Shown here: positions 11,163 through 22,509 of the stretch, one piece after another
Layout: every line of letters begins with the position of its first letter
How positions within the stretch are numbered: the first letter of the stretch is position 1
Assembly (NCBI GenBank): GCA_030272155.1
Contig: CP126197.1
Coordinates: forward strand, 1,240,001 to 1,304,000
Length of the DNA stretch: 64,000 nucleotides
Source: Tetradesmus obliquus
Lineage: Eukaryota; Chlorophyta; Chlorophyceae; Sphaeropleales; Scenedesmaceae
Direction of reading: 5' to 3'
The notes under the pieces: model-generated
Database searches by the model: none
Told to the model about the DNA's origin: nothing
The model's input: only the letters and a program-made list of their open reading frames with translations
Program-made: the position numbers and the translations under genes

Positions 11163-11685
11163 GCATTGTAACACTCGTAGGGTTCGGCTGCTGTTTCCTA
11201 TTAGGCCCTTCCCTCAGCGTGTAGGTACAATGGTGCCGCCACTAGTGATTTTCCTGCCAAGCACAATACAGGTGTGTGTCTTGGCTGTCCTGGCTGCCTG
11301 CACTATAGGAAGCCGTGGTCTGGGCACGATTGCTGCCCACAGCAGACTGCTGCACTTGCTAACGCTGCTGCTGCCGGTGCTTCTCAGTACATGACAGGCG
11401 CGTGTCACCTGCTCCAGCAGCCAGCAGGCGCGTGTGCTTGAGCATTTTTGTTGCTGCTTGTGCACAAACGCCTGTTGCTTGAACTTGCATGCTAGACATA
11501 CAGTGTGTTCTTATGCCAATTGCCGCCATTGGAAAAGGTGAATTTCACATTCAGCAGCACGATGATGATCATTCACCAGCATGCCTATGCTCAGGTCGCG
11601 CATGCCATTGGCATAGCGATGTCTGCACGCTATGCAGTTGACCTGCTGCTGTGAGTGGCGCAGTGACACGGCATATGTGCGGTGC

Positions 11686-11736
<51 letters not shown>

Positions 11737-11738
11737 AG
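11163..11738 (+). other. Region downstream of duplication edge; possible 5' SET exon remnants
   Basis: Unique sequence between the end of repeat copy 1 and the first SET exon I can support. A stretch near 11305-11345 reads IGSRGLGTIAA, which loosely resembles the start of Rubisco-methyltransferase SET domains, but I cannot place splice sites around it. Otherwise I see nothing coding. Confidence 0.3.
11688..11736 (+). repeat. CTG microsatellite at a splice acceptor
   Basis: About 16 CTG triplets end directly in CAG, forming the acceptor of the SET exon at 11739. It shows how CTG runs stand in for polypyrimidine tracts in this genome. Confidence 0.85.
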
Positions 11739-14396
11739 GCAGTGCACAGGCTGCAGTCTTCCGTAGAGCTCTGCTTTGCTGAGCAGCAGCAGCAACTTGC
11801 AGCAATTGGGTGCAACTGGCAGGACTTCCTGTGGGCGGTGCAGGTGGGGCCTGGCACGGCTCAAAGCACCTCATGTTTGCGCGTACATTGCATGCTTTTT
11901 TCAAAACCTGCGTGCTCAACCTCTGGTGATTGGCCCATATTAATGGTTGCAAGTGGGATTGTGGAGAGGCCGGGCCGGGGCGGCAAGCACACTCGGATTC
12001 ATGTGTGCTTGGCTGTGGGGTCTCTGTGTGGATGGGAAAAAACCCCAGAGCCGCTGACCTGCTGATGCATCAGCATCAGCCATTATGACATTGTCTTTGC
12101 ACTGGCTTCTTTGTGTCCCTTATGTAGGATACGGTGCGTATCCTGTTGCTGATCCAAACTGCCCATGGCTTTATTGGCATGAATTGTGTGCTACTGCAGG
12201 TGCTGCACAGCAGGTGCACAAGTGTGTTCATCAATTCGTACTGGCCACGGCCACAATGGCTTGGCATTCGACATCAATTCTTTTGCTTGCTGCTGCAGGT
12301 GCTGCACAGCAGGTGCTTCCTTGATGCTGCCTCATCAATACTGGCCATGGTTCCAATGGCTTGGCATCTGACTTTATCTCTGTGCTTGATGCTGCAGGTG
12401 CTGCACAGCCGGTGCTTGCTGGATGCTGCCTCAAGCTGCCGTGTGGCAGTGCGTAGACATGGCTTGCACTGGCTCGCCGGTGTCCCTTGTGTATGTGGTG
12501 CACATCCTGTTGCTGATCAGCACTGCCCATGGCCCCACACATTGCCTCATGCCGCATTGAGTGGTGTGCTGCTGCAGGTGCTGCACAGCAGGTGCACATG
12601 TGTTCATAATCATTACTGGCCATGGTTACATCAGCTTTGTGTTTGACTTCATCTCTGTGCTTGCTGCTGCAGGTGCTGCACAGCAGGTGCTTCCTGGATG
12701 CTTCCTCAGGCTGCCATGTGGCTTGCACTGGCTGGCTTCGATCCCTTGTGTAGTCGGTGCACATCCTGTTGCTGACCAGCAATGTCCATGTGCATAGTCT
12801 GTGTGCTGCCGCAGGTGCTGCACAGCAGGTGCTTCCTGGATGCTGCCTCAGGCTGCCATGTGGCAGTGCCTGGCATAGACATGGCCAACCACAGCAGCAG
12901 CGCAGCGAATGCAGCTGTGCAACTGCACCAGCAGCACTGCCCAGGCGCGGAGGAAGAGATTGGTGCGGCCACAGACAAAGCCGCAGCAACATCTGGACTA
13001 GGAAGCAGTAAGAGCAGCAGCGGCAACAGCAGCTGCTTTCAGCTTGTTGCAGGTGGGTTGGCTCTTGACTGGCTGATGCACTGCAGCGGCCAGCTTAGAG
13101 TGAGCTGATATGATATATACAAGCATTGATGTCAGGGTACGGCTGCTGAAACAGAGTGCCTGGCATAGACATGGCTAACCACAGCAGCACTGCAGGCAAC
13201 GCGGCCGTGTGGCTGCACCAGCAGAGCAAGGAGGCTAGCGCGGCGCTTGAGGTGGTAAGGGATGACGCAGCAGCAGCTGCAGGGCTAGGAGGCAGCAGCA
13301 GCAGCAGCAGCAGCAGCTGCTTTCAGCTAGTTGCAGGTGGGTTTGCTGCCTAATGGTTGGAGTTGCCCAAAGCAGAGTTGCAAACTCACGTAAAGTATGA
13401 TGCTGTACAAGTAAAGGCTACACACATCAGCCAACTTCAGGGCATGCAGCACCCACCTTTGTGCCCTGCGCTGTGCTGCTGTCCTTGCCTTATTGAACCT
13501 TGCAACACTCATCGCCGTTTCCGACGCTAGGGTTTTACTTGCCTGCTGCTTCTGCTGCTGCTGTTTAATGTGCTGCCTCAGGGCCTGAAGGAGTTTCTGC
13601 TGGGGAGCAGGTCTGCATCAGCTATGGCAGCTGGCCAGCAGAGCCCTTCCTGCTGCTGTGGGGTTTTACCCCTTCCCCAAACCCTGCTGATGCAGTGGTT
13701 GTCTTCAGCAGCTTGCAGGACATGGCGGCGTGTTACTTTGACTATTTAAAAAGCAAGCTGACAGCTGGGGGCAATGGGCAGCAGCTGCTGCAGTGCGAGC
13801 AGCTGGGTGAGGCAGTGCAGCAGCAGCTGATTGCAGCAGGTAGCAGTAGTAGTAGTAGCAATGGGTTTGCAAACATGTCCGTTGATGCTGCTGGTGTTGA
13901 TGGGCGGCTGAAAGTGGCCCTGAATGTGCTGCATGACGCTGCTGCACCTGCAGCAGCAGGCATGCTGCAGCGGCAAGCCAACAACAACAGCAGCAGCAGC
14001 AGCACACAGCAGCCGCAAGCAGATGCAGTAGGCCAATCGCAGCATGCCTGTCTGGCATCATTGGTTCGACAGGTGCAGCAGTTGAAGCTTGGTGAGCTTC
14101 TGGTGTACAGGCTGGGTGAGCTGGCTAACAACCTACAGCAATCTGCCTATGCATGTGCAGCAACAATAGAGCGTTCGCAAGCGCAGCAGCAGCAAGCCGG
14201 TGTCAGCAGCAGAAACGGCAACAGCAGCAGCAGCAGCAGCAACACCAGCAGCAGCAGCAGCAGCAACAGCAGCAGGTACCAGCCATCTGCAGAGCACCTG
14301 CAGCTCATCCAGGCCTACTGCGCCAGCAAAGCAGCGCTGGCGCGGCAGCTGGCTGCAGGGTACCCGATCAGGATGTCTGGTGTGTTCTTGGTCTGA
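11739..14396 (+). CDS. SET-domain methyltransferase, Rubisco-LSMT type (5' incomplete)
   Basis: Three exons join in frame: 11739-11843, 12815-13052 and 13582-14396 (phases 0 and 1; 385 residues). They spell the second half of a SET domain of the Rubisco large-subunit / SETD lysine methyltransferase kind: CNWQDFLWAV, then VLHSRCFLD, VPGIDMANHSS (the family's P..D..NHS motif) and GEQVCISYGSWPAEPFLLLW with GF and NP following (family GE.v.isYG...LL..YGF...NP). The remainder corresponds to the substrate-binding half, with poly-Ser and poly-Gln inserts. These enzymes transfer methyl from S-adenosylmethionine to lysine, often in chloroplast proteins. The N-terminal part of the SET domain is missing, probably cut by the duplication edge at 11162. 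Many exon-edge copies precede the second exon. Confidence 0.82.
12186..12814 (+). repeat. Five tandem decoy copies of a SET exon 5' edge
   Basis: The acceptor plus exon start (GCAG then GTGCTGCACAGCAGGTGC) occurs at exon positions 12200, 12299, 12398, 12578 and 12673 before the copy at 12815 that reads on into the NHS motif. Spacing is 95-180 bp. The copies carry different lengths of the following exon (up to about 45 bp) before diverging. Flanking intron sequence is repeated too. Confidence 0.85.
13157..13337 (+). repeat. Duplicate of the 3' portion of the SET exon
   Basis: Starts with VPGIDMANHSS like the exon at 12815-13052 and ends with the same CFQLVAG and a GTGGGT donor, with diverged middle. 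No CAG precedes it at the same place (AACAGAG instead), so it may be used as an alternative exon or be inert. Confidence 0.75.
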
Positions 14397-14444
14397 TGCA
14401 GGAGCGTGTGGTGCATCAGCATATGCCATTGCCATACAACTCAC

Positions 14445-14484
14445 TGAGTGACTGACTCAGTCAGTGAGTCAGTGAGTTCTAAGG
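14445..14484. repeat. Imperfect palindrome after the SET gene
   Basis: CTCACTGA and TCAGTGAG flank a GTGACTGACTCAG core about 50 bp past the SET stop codon. It could fold as a hairpin in the 3' UTR. Role unknown. Confidence 0.45.
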
Positions 14485-14972
14485 TCCAGGCCACACATCT
14501 GAGGGCACAAGCCAAGTGTCGCAGCGTTGTGCGTTTAACAAATACCACGGCTAGGTCTTTACTGATAGCGTGGGGTAGGAGGAGCACGCACGTGAGCCGC
14601 TGAGACGCAGTTTAGTCTTTGCAGGATCATGTGAAGACGCCGTTTGAAAGGCGTTGCTTGATGTTGCTCTGTCCCAGGCCGGGCTGAAGGCAGCCACAGT
14701 AGCACGCAACAAGCACTGTTCTTATCAACTGTGCACTGCTGTCCGCTCTCAATCACAAGCCAACAAAAGGCACTCAAAAAGGATGTGGCGTAGTGTTACA
14801 GTCACACAGGGCCTGCATTGAATGCCCCTAACTGGGTTGGGTGCTGCTGTGCCGCACAGCCAAGTACCCTCCAAAATGTCCTGCCACGGCTCACTGCACA
14901 GCCAGCTGCAGTGACAAGACACACATGCATAAAGCCCACACTCATCCCACACTACTGCTCAACACTCATGTC
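14485..14972. other. Intergenic, nothing recognised
   Basis: Between the SET gene (+) and the partner gene (-), which converge here. I see no conserved coding stretch, RNA gene or repeat of note. Confidence 0.5.
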
Positions 14973-16060
14973 TCAGCTAAGTCTCAGCTGCACTTCCTGC
15001 AGCCACTCCGCCTCCACTCTAGTCAGTGTCTCCAGCGCCTTACTGCTGCTAGTCTCAGAGGGCTGCAGAACATGCAGAATGCTGCTGATCTTGTCACTGC
15101 AGAGCTCCTGCAATTTGCGCTGCAACTGCAGGGGCTGGGCAAGGTCAAGCACAGCATTCTGGTAGAAACGGCCCTTGATGAAGTTGCCTTCAAAACGCTC
15201 CACGCGGAACAGCCAAATCAGGTGCGTGCTGCTGCTGCTGCTGCTGCTGCTGTGCTTGTTGCGGCGCTTGTTGCTGCTACTGCTCTTGTTGGTGTTGCGC
15301 TTGCAGCTGCTGCCAGCGGCACCACCTGCATCTTCAGCAGTAGCAGCAGCAGCTGCTGCTGCCACCTTGAAGCTGGCTGGGTCGCGCATGAAGGTGTCTG
15401 CATCAACCTCCATGAACACGTGATCGCCCAGCTGCACCCAGCACGCATCATCCCCGGCCTCATCCTCATCAAGCCACACGCCAGGCCGGCCATCAGATAC
15501 TGCAGGAGGCTTCTGCACCTTTTGCTTCTTGCTGTTGTCCACCTCTGCTGCTGCTGCTGCTGCTGCCATGATGGCAGTGCAATGCTTGCGCTTCTTGCCT
15601 GTGCTGGTAGGTGCTGCTGCTGCTGCTGGTGCTGCTGTAGGGATGGCAGCAGTGGTGCCACACGCTGGCACGGCAAGCCCTCTGAGGCTGCCTGTGATTG
15701 CCTGCAGGACAGCCTCAGGCACTGAAGCACCCTCGCGCACTGCTGCGTACAACTGCTTCAGCCCGTGCTTAATGGCTGCTGCCACAGCTGGGTCTGCTGC
15801 AACCCTCAGCAAAGGCACCACGGCAGCTACTGCAGCAGCATGCGCAGCATCTGCCTCGCTGCTCAAAGCCATTGAGAGGTCTGACACTGAGTCCAGGGCT
15901 GCAGTCATGCTGATGGGGGGCTGTGCTGTCCTTGCTGCCTCTAGCAGCACTGGCGCTGGCGCTGCTGGCTGCTGCGGCTGCTGCACTGCAGTGATTGCTG
16001 CTGCAGCTGTGTTTGCGGCAGCACGCTGCTGCGGCCTCGCGCCATCCAGCTGCAGGGCGC
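14973..16060 (-). CDS. Ala/Ser-rich partner of the resolvase, copy 2
   Basis: Reverse-strand exon starting after a CAG acceptor at 16061 (phase 1, so a 5' exon is not identified; the frame is open up to 16235) and ending at a stop at 14973. Features in order: Gln/Ala-rich start, a predicted helical stretch (KHGLKQLYAAVREG, then VLQAITGSLRGLAV) that has a counterpart in the gene at 36071, a basic patch (GKKRKH, KKQKVQK) that could be a nuclear signal, an acidic segment (WLDEDEAGDDACWVQLGDH), Ser/Lys/Arg-rich low complexity, and a C-terminal helix. It stands head-to-head with the resolvase. Function unknown; conservation of the pair at two loci suggests a linked role. Confidence 0.5.
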
Positions 16061-16132
16061 CTGCAGGCAATGCAAAGGTGCAGGTGCCAGAAGAGGCATT
16101 ATTGATATCGGCTTCACACAACATACACACAC

Positions 16133-17201
16133 ATGCTACGCAGCAGCCCCAAACCTCCTGGGAAGTATTGCCTAAGCAAGACCCGGGGACCCAGAATGCA
16201 GGCGTGTGCGCCTTTGACAGCACATCGCAAACCATTGTCTACTGGAATTGACACAAACTGCTGGACGTGCACGAGCAGGTAATGCGCAGCACAGATCAGG
16301 TGAAGCTCTATCTGGACACAATCACAGACAACGTAGAGGCAGCACTGAAATGCAATGACTACTGGATCCTGGTTGAAGAGCAGCCCTGGGACACTGACGC
16401 CAAGAAGGGCATTGTTTCAATCTCCAGTTGCAGCAGGCAATAGTGACGTACTTTTTATGCAGAGGCAAGACTGTTCGGGTGTTGAATGCCAGCGAGCGTT
16501 ACAAGTTCCTGGGAATCCCAAATTGGCAGCAGATGACCCGATTCTTCCGCAAAGTGAGCACAGCAAATGCTGTGCGACAGCTGCTGGAGCCAAGAGAAGA
16601 CAATGCCTTTGCAGCGCGCAAACATGATGTAAGGGTATGGCAGGCAGCGCGAGAGTCCCAGCATGACATGGCCGATGCCCTGGGGCAGGTGCTCTGCTAC
16701 TTCTACAGGAACAGAGATGCAGTAACGGATGGCAGGGTGGTAGAAGCAGAGCTTACCAACAGGCTGCTGGTGGCCCCTGAGCAGCAATTCGCAACCAGCA
16801 GTGCACAGCAACAACAGCAGCAGCAGCCTAGCCTGAGATATGACCGCAGCAGCAGCGGTAGCGGCGGCACAGGGCCTTCGTCTACTTCCCAGAAGAAGGC
16901 AAAGCATGACAGCGCAGCCCGGCACATCCAAGCCAAGGCACTGCTGCAGAAGACACACACGCAGCTGCAGGCAGAACACTCAGAGCTGTTGCCACGCGCG
17001 CAAGGCTCAGCGCAGCAGCAGCAGAGCAGCAACGCACAGAAGCTGTATAAAGTGTATCAGACCCACAGAAACAGCAGAACCCTGCACAAGTTCTTGAAAT
17101 ATCTCAGGGACTACAATCAGAAAAGAACCAATCTGTGCAACTTAGCCAACGACAATGCCAGGCTGTCTCACCTATTGCAGCCGCCACGCGCTCCTCTGTG
17201 A
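16133..17201 (+). pseudogene. RuvC/A22-like resolvase, broken, copy 2
   Basis: Copy of 673-1741 with the same three lesions (1-nt shift before the DPG motif, TGA at 16249-16251, 1-nt shift near 16411), so the breaks predate the duplication. One visible coding change: Trp in copy 1 versus Arg here near 16920. The end overlaps gene F by 98 bp. Confidence 0.65.
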
Positions 17202-19156
17202 AGGTGCTGTACAGAGCAGGGTAGGCATAGCTGGCAGCATCGCCCCAAAACTTGGCCCCCAGCTTGTGGCTAGGCTGCTGCCAAAGCAGCAGTGTCTCGC
17301 CAGGCCAGACATACACATCGCACGACTGCTTGGCCCAGTTGCCGCTCAGCGGCCTGCCGCCAGCAACAAACTCAGCAGCCACGCGCACTTGCACGCGCTG
17401 CTGCTGCCCAACTTGCATGTGCAGCCCTTCCTTGGTCATCAGCTGAGCAACAGTGTAGCGGCTGTAGGTGGTGCTGCGGACGCTGCAGCTGCCACCTAGA
17501 GCACACAGCGGCTTGGACAGCTGGCGCCACAGCTTGCTGTTTGGTACCAGCAGCAGCAAGCCAGCACCATGCCGCAGCGTGCTGGCGCCAGCAGGGCCTG
17601 GCGATGCTGTTGCTGTCTGTGCCAGCGCGCCTGCTGTTGACTCGAGTGATGCTGCTGCTGCTGGCTCTGCTGCCGCGGCTGCAGTGCCTGCAGTGCGTGC
17701 TGGCTCTGCTGCAGTTCTTGCTGGCTGTGCAGGCCCCGTTGCTGGACCACCCACCATCTGTGTTGGTGGCACTGCTGCTGCCTCCTGCGCAAGCGCAAGC
17801 GCAAGGCGGGTGTTGTTGCGCGCAGCAGCTGCTGCACTGTCTGCCATAGCTGCACTGGCATCTGCAGCAGCTGCGTTGCCGGCTGCCACGTGCCTCGCTG
17901 TGTCTGCAGCTGCCTGCACAGCAGATGCAGCAGCTGCTGCGGCTGTCGCTAGCACCGCATCGCTGTGCGCTGCTGGGTTTGCAAAGCTGCTTGTGATGGC
18001 ATCCCAATCGGCAACCAGCAAGCACACCACGCTCTGCAGCAGCACTGGGCAGGCAGGCTTGGAGGGCAGCCTGTCTGCGCCGTACAGCTCTGCATTGCTG
18101 GCATGAATGCTCGCACGCAGCTGCTGCAGGTGCGCGTCTGCTTCTGCTGCTGACATGTGCTGGTACTGCCAGTCGCAGGCATCCCTGCATGATGCCAGCT
18201 GATAGCCGCTGTGCATGAGCGGCACAGTCAGCTTGCGCAGCATCCCGCTCAGGCTGCCCTCTGCCTCCACGCAGTCGATGATGGACTGCCAGAGGTCTGG
18301 CGTGCACTTGTTGAGGCCGTAAAGCTGCGCCAGCTCTGTGGCCTGCTGCAGCTGCGCCCTGCCTGCCTCATCCAAGCCGGCCACCACGCCGCTGTTGGCC
18401 AGGGTGGGGCACCTGTTGCAGCATGCGGAGCAGCAAAGCAGGTCAGGTCAGGGGCAGTGCTGGTCAACTATTGTCTCCATCTAAACAGACTGGCAGCATG
18501 CTGGAGCAGAAGTTGTTCCCAGCTGACCACTGCACAAGCCGCACAGGCAAGTCGCTCATGCCCAGTGCACAATCTCAGGCAGGCTGCTTACCAGCCCAGC
18601 AGTAACAGCTTGAAGGTAACAGTCTGCACATCTCTGCCAGCATGTTGCTTATAGGGCAGCCGGTGCCCAAAGCAAAACAAGTAGTTCTCTACGTAGGTGC
18701 GCCAGGATTGGGCTGCTGCAGAGCGCCCAGCGCGCGATGTACCTGCAGGAGCAACCCCATGCACATGCATCAATACAAAAAGGATGGATGTGGCATCGTA
18801 GTGGCAGCAGCATCATAGCAGCTCCTTTGGGACAGGCAGGTCAGCATTAGCCTGTCACAGCCTGCAGTGCCCCATCATTTCCCTGGCAGAGCACCCAGCT
18901 GCAGGTCACTGCAGACTCACAATGACACAGGCAGGAGAACTCACCATTCCCAGAAGTCGCTGGGAAGGCTGGCCTTGAGCAGCTGCCTCATAATCAGGAA
19001 CACCTCGCCAGCATGCATGGAGCGGAAGCCGTACAAACTCGGGCGGTTGTGCTGCTGCATCAGGTCTGCTGGAGGAGCACTGGTGCCTGCGAGCAGAGTG
19101 CAAGCAAGCATTGCCTGATTTACCAAGCCACTCCTGGAACAGCTGCACACATGCAC
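17104..19156 (-). CDS. Gene F, copy 2
   Basis: Exons 19156-18945 and 18412-17104, as in copy 1. One replacement is visible (Asp to Glu near 18265). All splice sites and the frame are kept, so both copies look equally intact. Confidence 0.6.
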
Positions 19157-19518
19157 AAACTGGGTGCAGCAACCGTCTGGTCTGCTTTGAACTTTTGAAT
19201 ATTTGGGGCCAGAGGCAAAAATTCAAGGATTCGTGCGGATTGATTGGAAAGTGCTTTGCAATTTCATCTTGATTGTTTGAATTCTTGAATTTCCATATAT
19301 AAGGGTGTGTGGAGAGAGGCTGATTAAGAGTTGTGTCAGCACACCACTGATGTGGGTTTGGCAGGGGCTGAAAAGGCGGTTATTCAGAATTCAAAAATGC
19401 AAGGCGCGGCACAGCTACACAAGCTCTTGGCGTTGTTGTATGCAGTGAGTGGCTATTGTCATCGATAGTCATGTTCAAACTGCTACTTCAGGACTTGGCT
19501 TTTTCAGTGAACAGACGT

Positions 19519-21646
19519 TCATAAGACCCAGAAGCACATCTCACCCTTGGACTTGTCAAAGCTGTTGCCCAGGAATTTGGCTCCTGCCAGAGCGGAGTTG
19601 ACCATGCTTGGGGTGACCTCGTCAAAGCTGGCAACATGCTGGAGCCCCCCATACGGCAGGGTGAAGCCCATGGCATTGTTCAGAGTGTGCTGAGTGCCAG
19701 TGATGTTACCCTCACCACCGCTGCTGCTGCTGCTGATGTTGCCGCTGCTCCTCCTTCTGCTGCTGCTTTCACCGCCACTGCTGCTGGCTGCACCTGCACA
19801 GCTGCTGCTGGAGGGACTGCCGGCCCCCCGCTGCTGTTTGATAATGGGCTCTGCTGGTGATACTGGCTGCAGGTACATGAGCACAGCAAAGGCCAGGGCA
19901 GTGATGCTGGCCAGGCACAGGCCGCTGCAGGCTGCCGGCAGGATGTCATGGTACTCTGGCGTGCCAAAGTCCATGTAGCCTTTGCAGTGGTAGTACACTG
20001 CAGCAAACCCTGTGCCTAGAGTGGCCTGGAACTGCTTCAGCAGCCCGCTGAGACCTAGAGCCCACACTGGTGGCTCAGCTGACAGCCCTGGAACAGAACT
20101 GTGATCCCAGGTGCCCCGCGCTGTCTCAGCCTGGCGCGAGCCCATGTACAGGTACTGAGCTGTGGCCAGCAGGGCCTGTGCAGCCTGCCGCGCCCGGAAC
20201 GCTGCGCTGGTTGTGGCGAACTGCCCGCCGCTGGCCAACCTGCTGGGATGAAACCACATGGGGTTGCCGCGCTCCTTGAGGGCGAGCTGCTGAGCACTGC
20301 AGGCAGGGCATGAGTACACAGTAAGGCAACGCACGGTCAGCAGCAAGAGGGCAAGTAAACTTGGCTGGACTGCCGCTGGTATAGGAGAGATACAATGCCA
20401 GCTGGCAGTCAAGCATCCTTCACCACACATGGGCACATGCAGCATCAGCAAAAAGCTGGCGTAGTTTGGGATGGTGCTCACTTGACCTCCTTGAGCGCCG
20501 ACAGCAGCTCAGCTTCAAGGTACATGACCTTCTCCACTGCGTTGTTGAAGCTGACTGGCATGGCCTTGAACCGCGGCTTTGAGGTGCCTGCAAGTGCTGC
20601 TGCTGCTCTCTTGCTGCTGCCAGGAGGGCGCCCACCCTGCGACGGGCAGGTGAAAATGCTTCAGGTTCTGGACTTGGAGGTGGTTACCATCTGAAAGCAA
20701 AAACCTGAAGCATTTTCACCAAGGTACAGCATATGCTTTCTGCAAGCATTTGCCAGCTCTTTTGCATCTTCAGTAGGTTTGTGCATTTTGAAGAGCTTCA
20801 GGCTGTCCTAGTACACAAAGTGAGCAGGCAAGTACTGAAGTTCACCTTGCAGCCCCACCACGCCTCCAGAAGGCGGGTGATGGTCCTAGAGTTTGCAGGG
20901 AAAGCCAGGTCAACCTGCACAGGAGCATCAACGGTCAGAGAGATGGCGCCACACCCAGCTGCTGAGAGAAGCTAAGTACCGCCTGTTAATTCACCTGCAG
21001 CTGCTGGATCCTGCCATCAGCATCCTTGTACTCAATGTGGCGCTTGCAAGTGGCCTGCTCCTCTGAAGACAGGGCGAGAGTGCGGCCAAGCCACAGTGGT
21101 AGCCGCAGTTCCTGCACAAGCTGTGGGGGAGTTAGTAGCCAGTACATTCAACAGGCTAGGAGCTGATGCCAGCAACACCTGACATACCTGGTCCTGCACG
21201 GTGCTGGGAAGCAGCTGCAGCGACGTGCCCGCAGCCAAGCTTGCGCAAATCATAGACTCCCATTGCTGCAGGTCACCGTTCACGATTATATCAAAGGCAT
21301 GCACTCCAGCGTGTTGAGCCCTCTGCTGTAGGCGCTGCAAAGCAGCACGCTGGGATGCACTGCTGATGTTGATGCTGTCAGGCAAATGCTGCAGCGGCTG
21401 CATTTGCCTGCCCAAGAGCCCTGCCACAGAAAACAATATTGCAGAAACTTTGCTTTGTGCAACAGCCATATCTTGAGAATCTGTTGCTGAGGTGAGGCTG
21501 CTGCTGAAGGCTGCAGACAGCACAAGAGACGAGGCGGGCGCATTCAGCACATCTGCAGCCACACGAGGCATGCTAACAGGCGTACGTGTGTTGTATATTT
21601 GCAGATCACCTTGAACACCGGGTAGCTTCTGCACAGCGCGCAGCAT
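19519..21646 (-). CDS. Gene A, copy 2
   Basis: Exons 21646-21188, 21111-20995, 20914-20846, 20636-20482 and 20296-19519, all in frame as in copy 1. Coding differences from copy 1 include Phe to Leu near 21525, Thr to Lys near 21025 and Met to Leu near 20869; several others are silent. The 15-bp CTG expansion near 21672-21690 lies upstream of the start. Confidence 0.68.
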
Positions 21647-22065
21647 TGGTGTGCTGCTACTGCTTGGTTTCTGCTGCTGCTGCTGCTGCTGCTGCTTGCT
21701 CCTTGTGGTTCCCTAGCTGCTGTCGGTTCATAACAGTCGTTGAACGTCCTTAGTTAGCATATTAAAGTGCTCCTCAAGCTGCATCGCTACTTTCACACGA
21801 CAACACCGGATGCGTCTGATGCCCCTCGTCGCAGTTCGGTCGCCTGAACAATATTTCTGAACCAACTGTAATGCCCTTTCACGTGTTCCGATGCAACAGG
21901 TAAGTCCAGACTGCACCACCACCTTAAGCCCTAGCAGTGGTAGGGGGACCCAGTAATGGTTAAGTCATGTACTACTCTCTCTCAAAATACTGTTTCAACA
22001 TATGACAATCACGTACACATGCGCCGAAATGATGCAGCCAGCGCAAAGAACAGGCGTGTCTGCCT

Positions 22066-22452
22066 CTACTGGTGCTGCCGCAACTGCTCCCTCATGCTCT
22101 CATCTAGCAAAGAAGCAAGGCACAGCTGCTGCTTCTCAACACTCAAGAGCTCAGCCTCTGTAAGCTGCACGCTCTCTGACATGGCATCTACACCTTCAAC
22201 ATGCAAGCCTACAATGTCCCCATCAGCTGTCAGCAATGGGCTGCCACCGTCACCCTTGTACGTTGTCGCGCTGTACAACAGCTTTTCTCCCTTGCCGCAT
22301 ATTTTGAATGGGTGAGCACGCATCAGGCCTAAGCATGTGTCAAATTCAGGCAAGCTTGGCTGCAGGGCAAGGTGGTATGTCGCTAGCCAGAGCGTGGTGC
22401 CCACAAGACCTTGTACATCTCCATCATAAATCGTAAACCAACCCCGAGGAGA

Positions 22453-22509
<57 letters not shown>

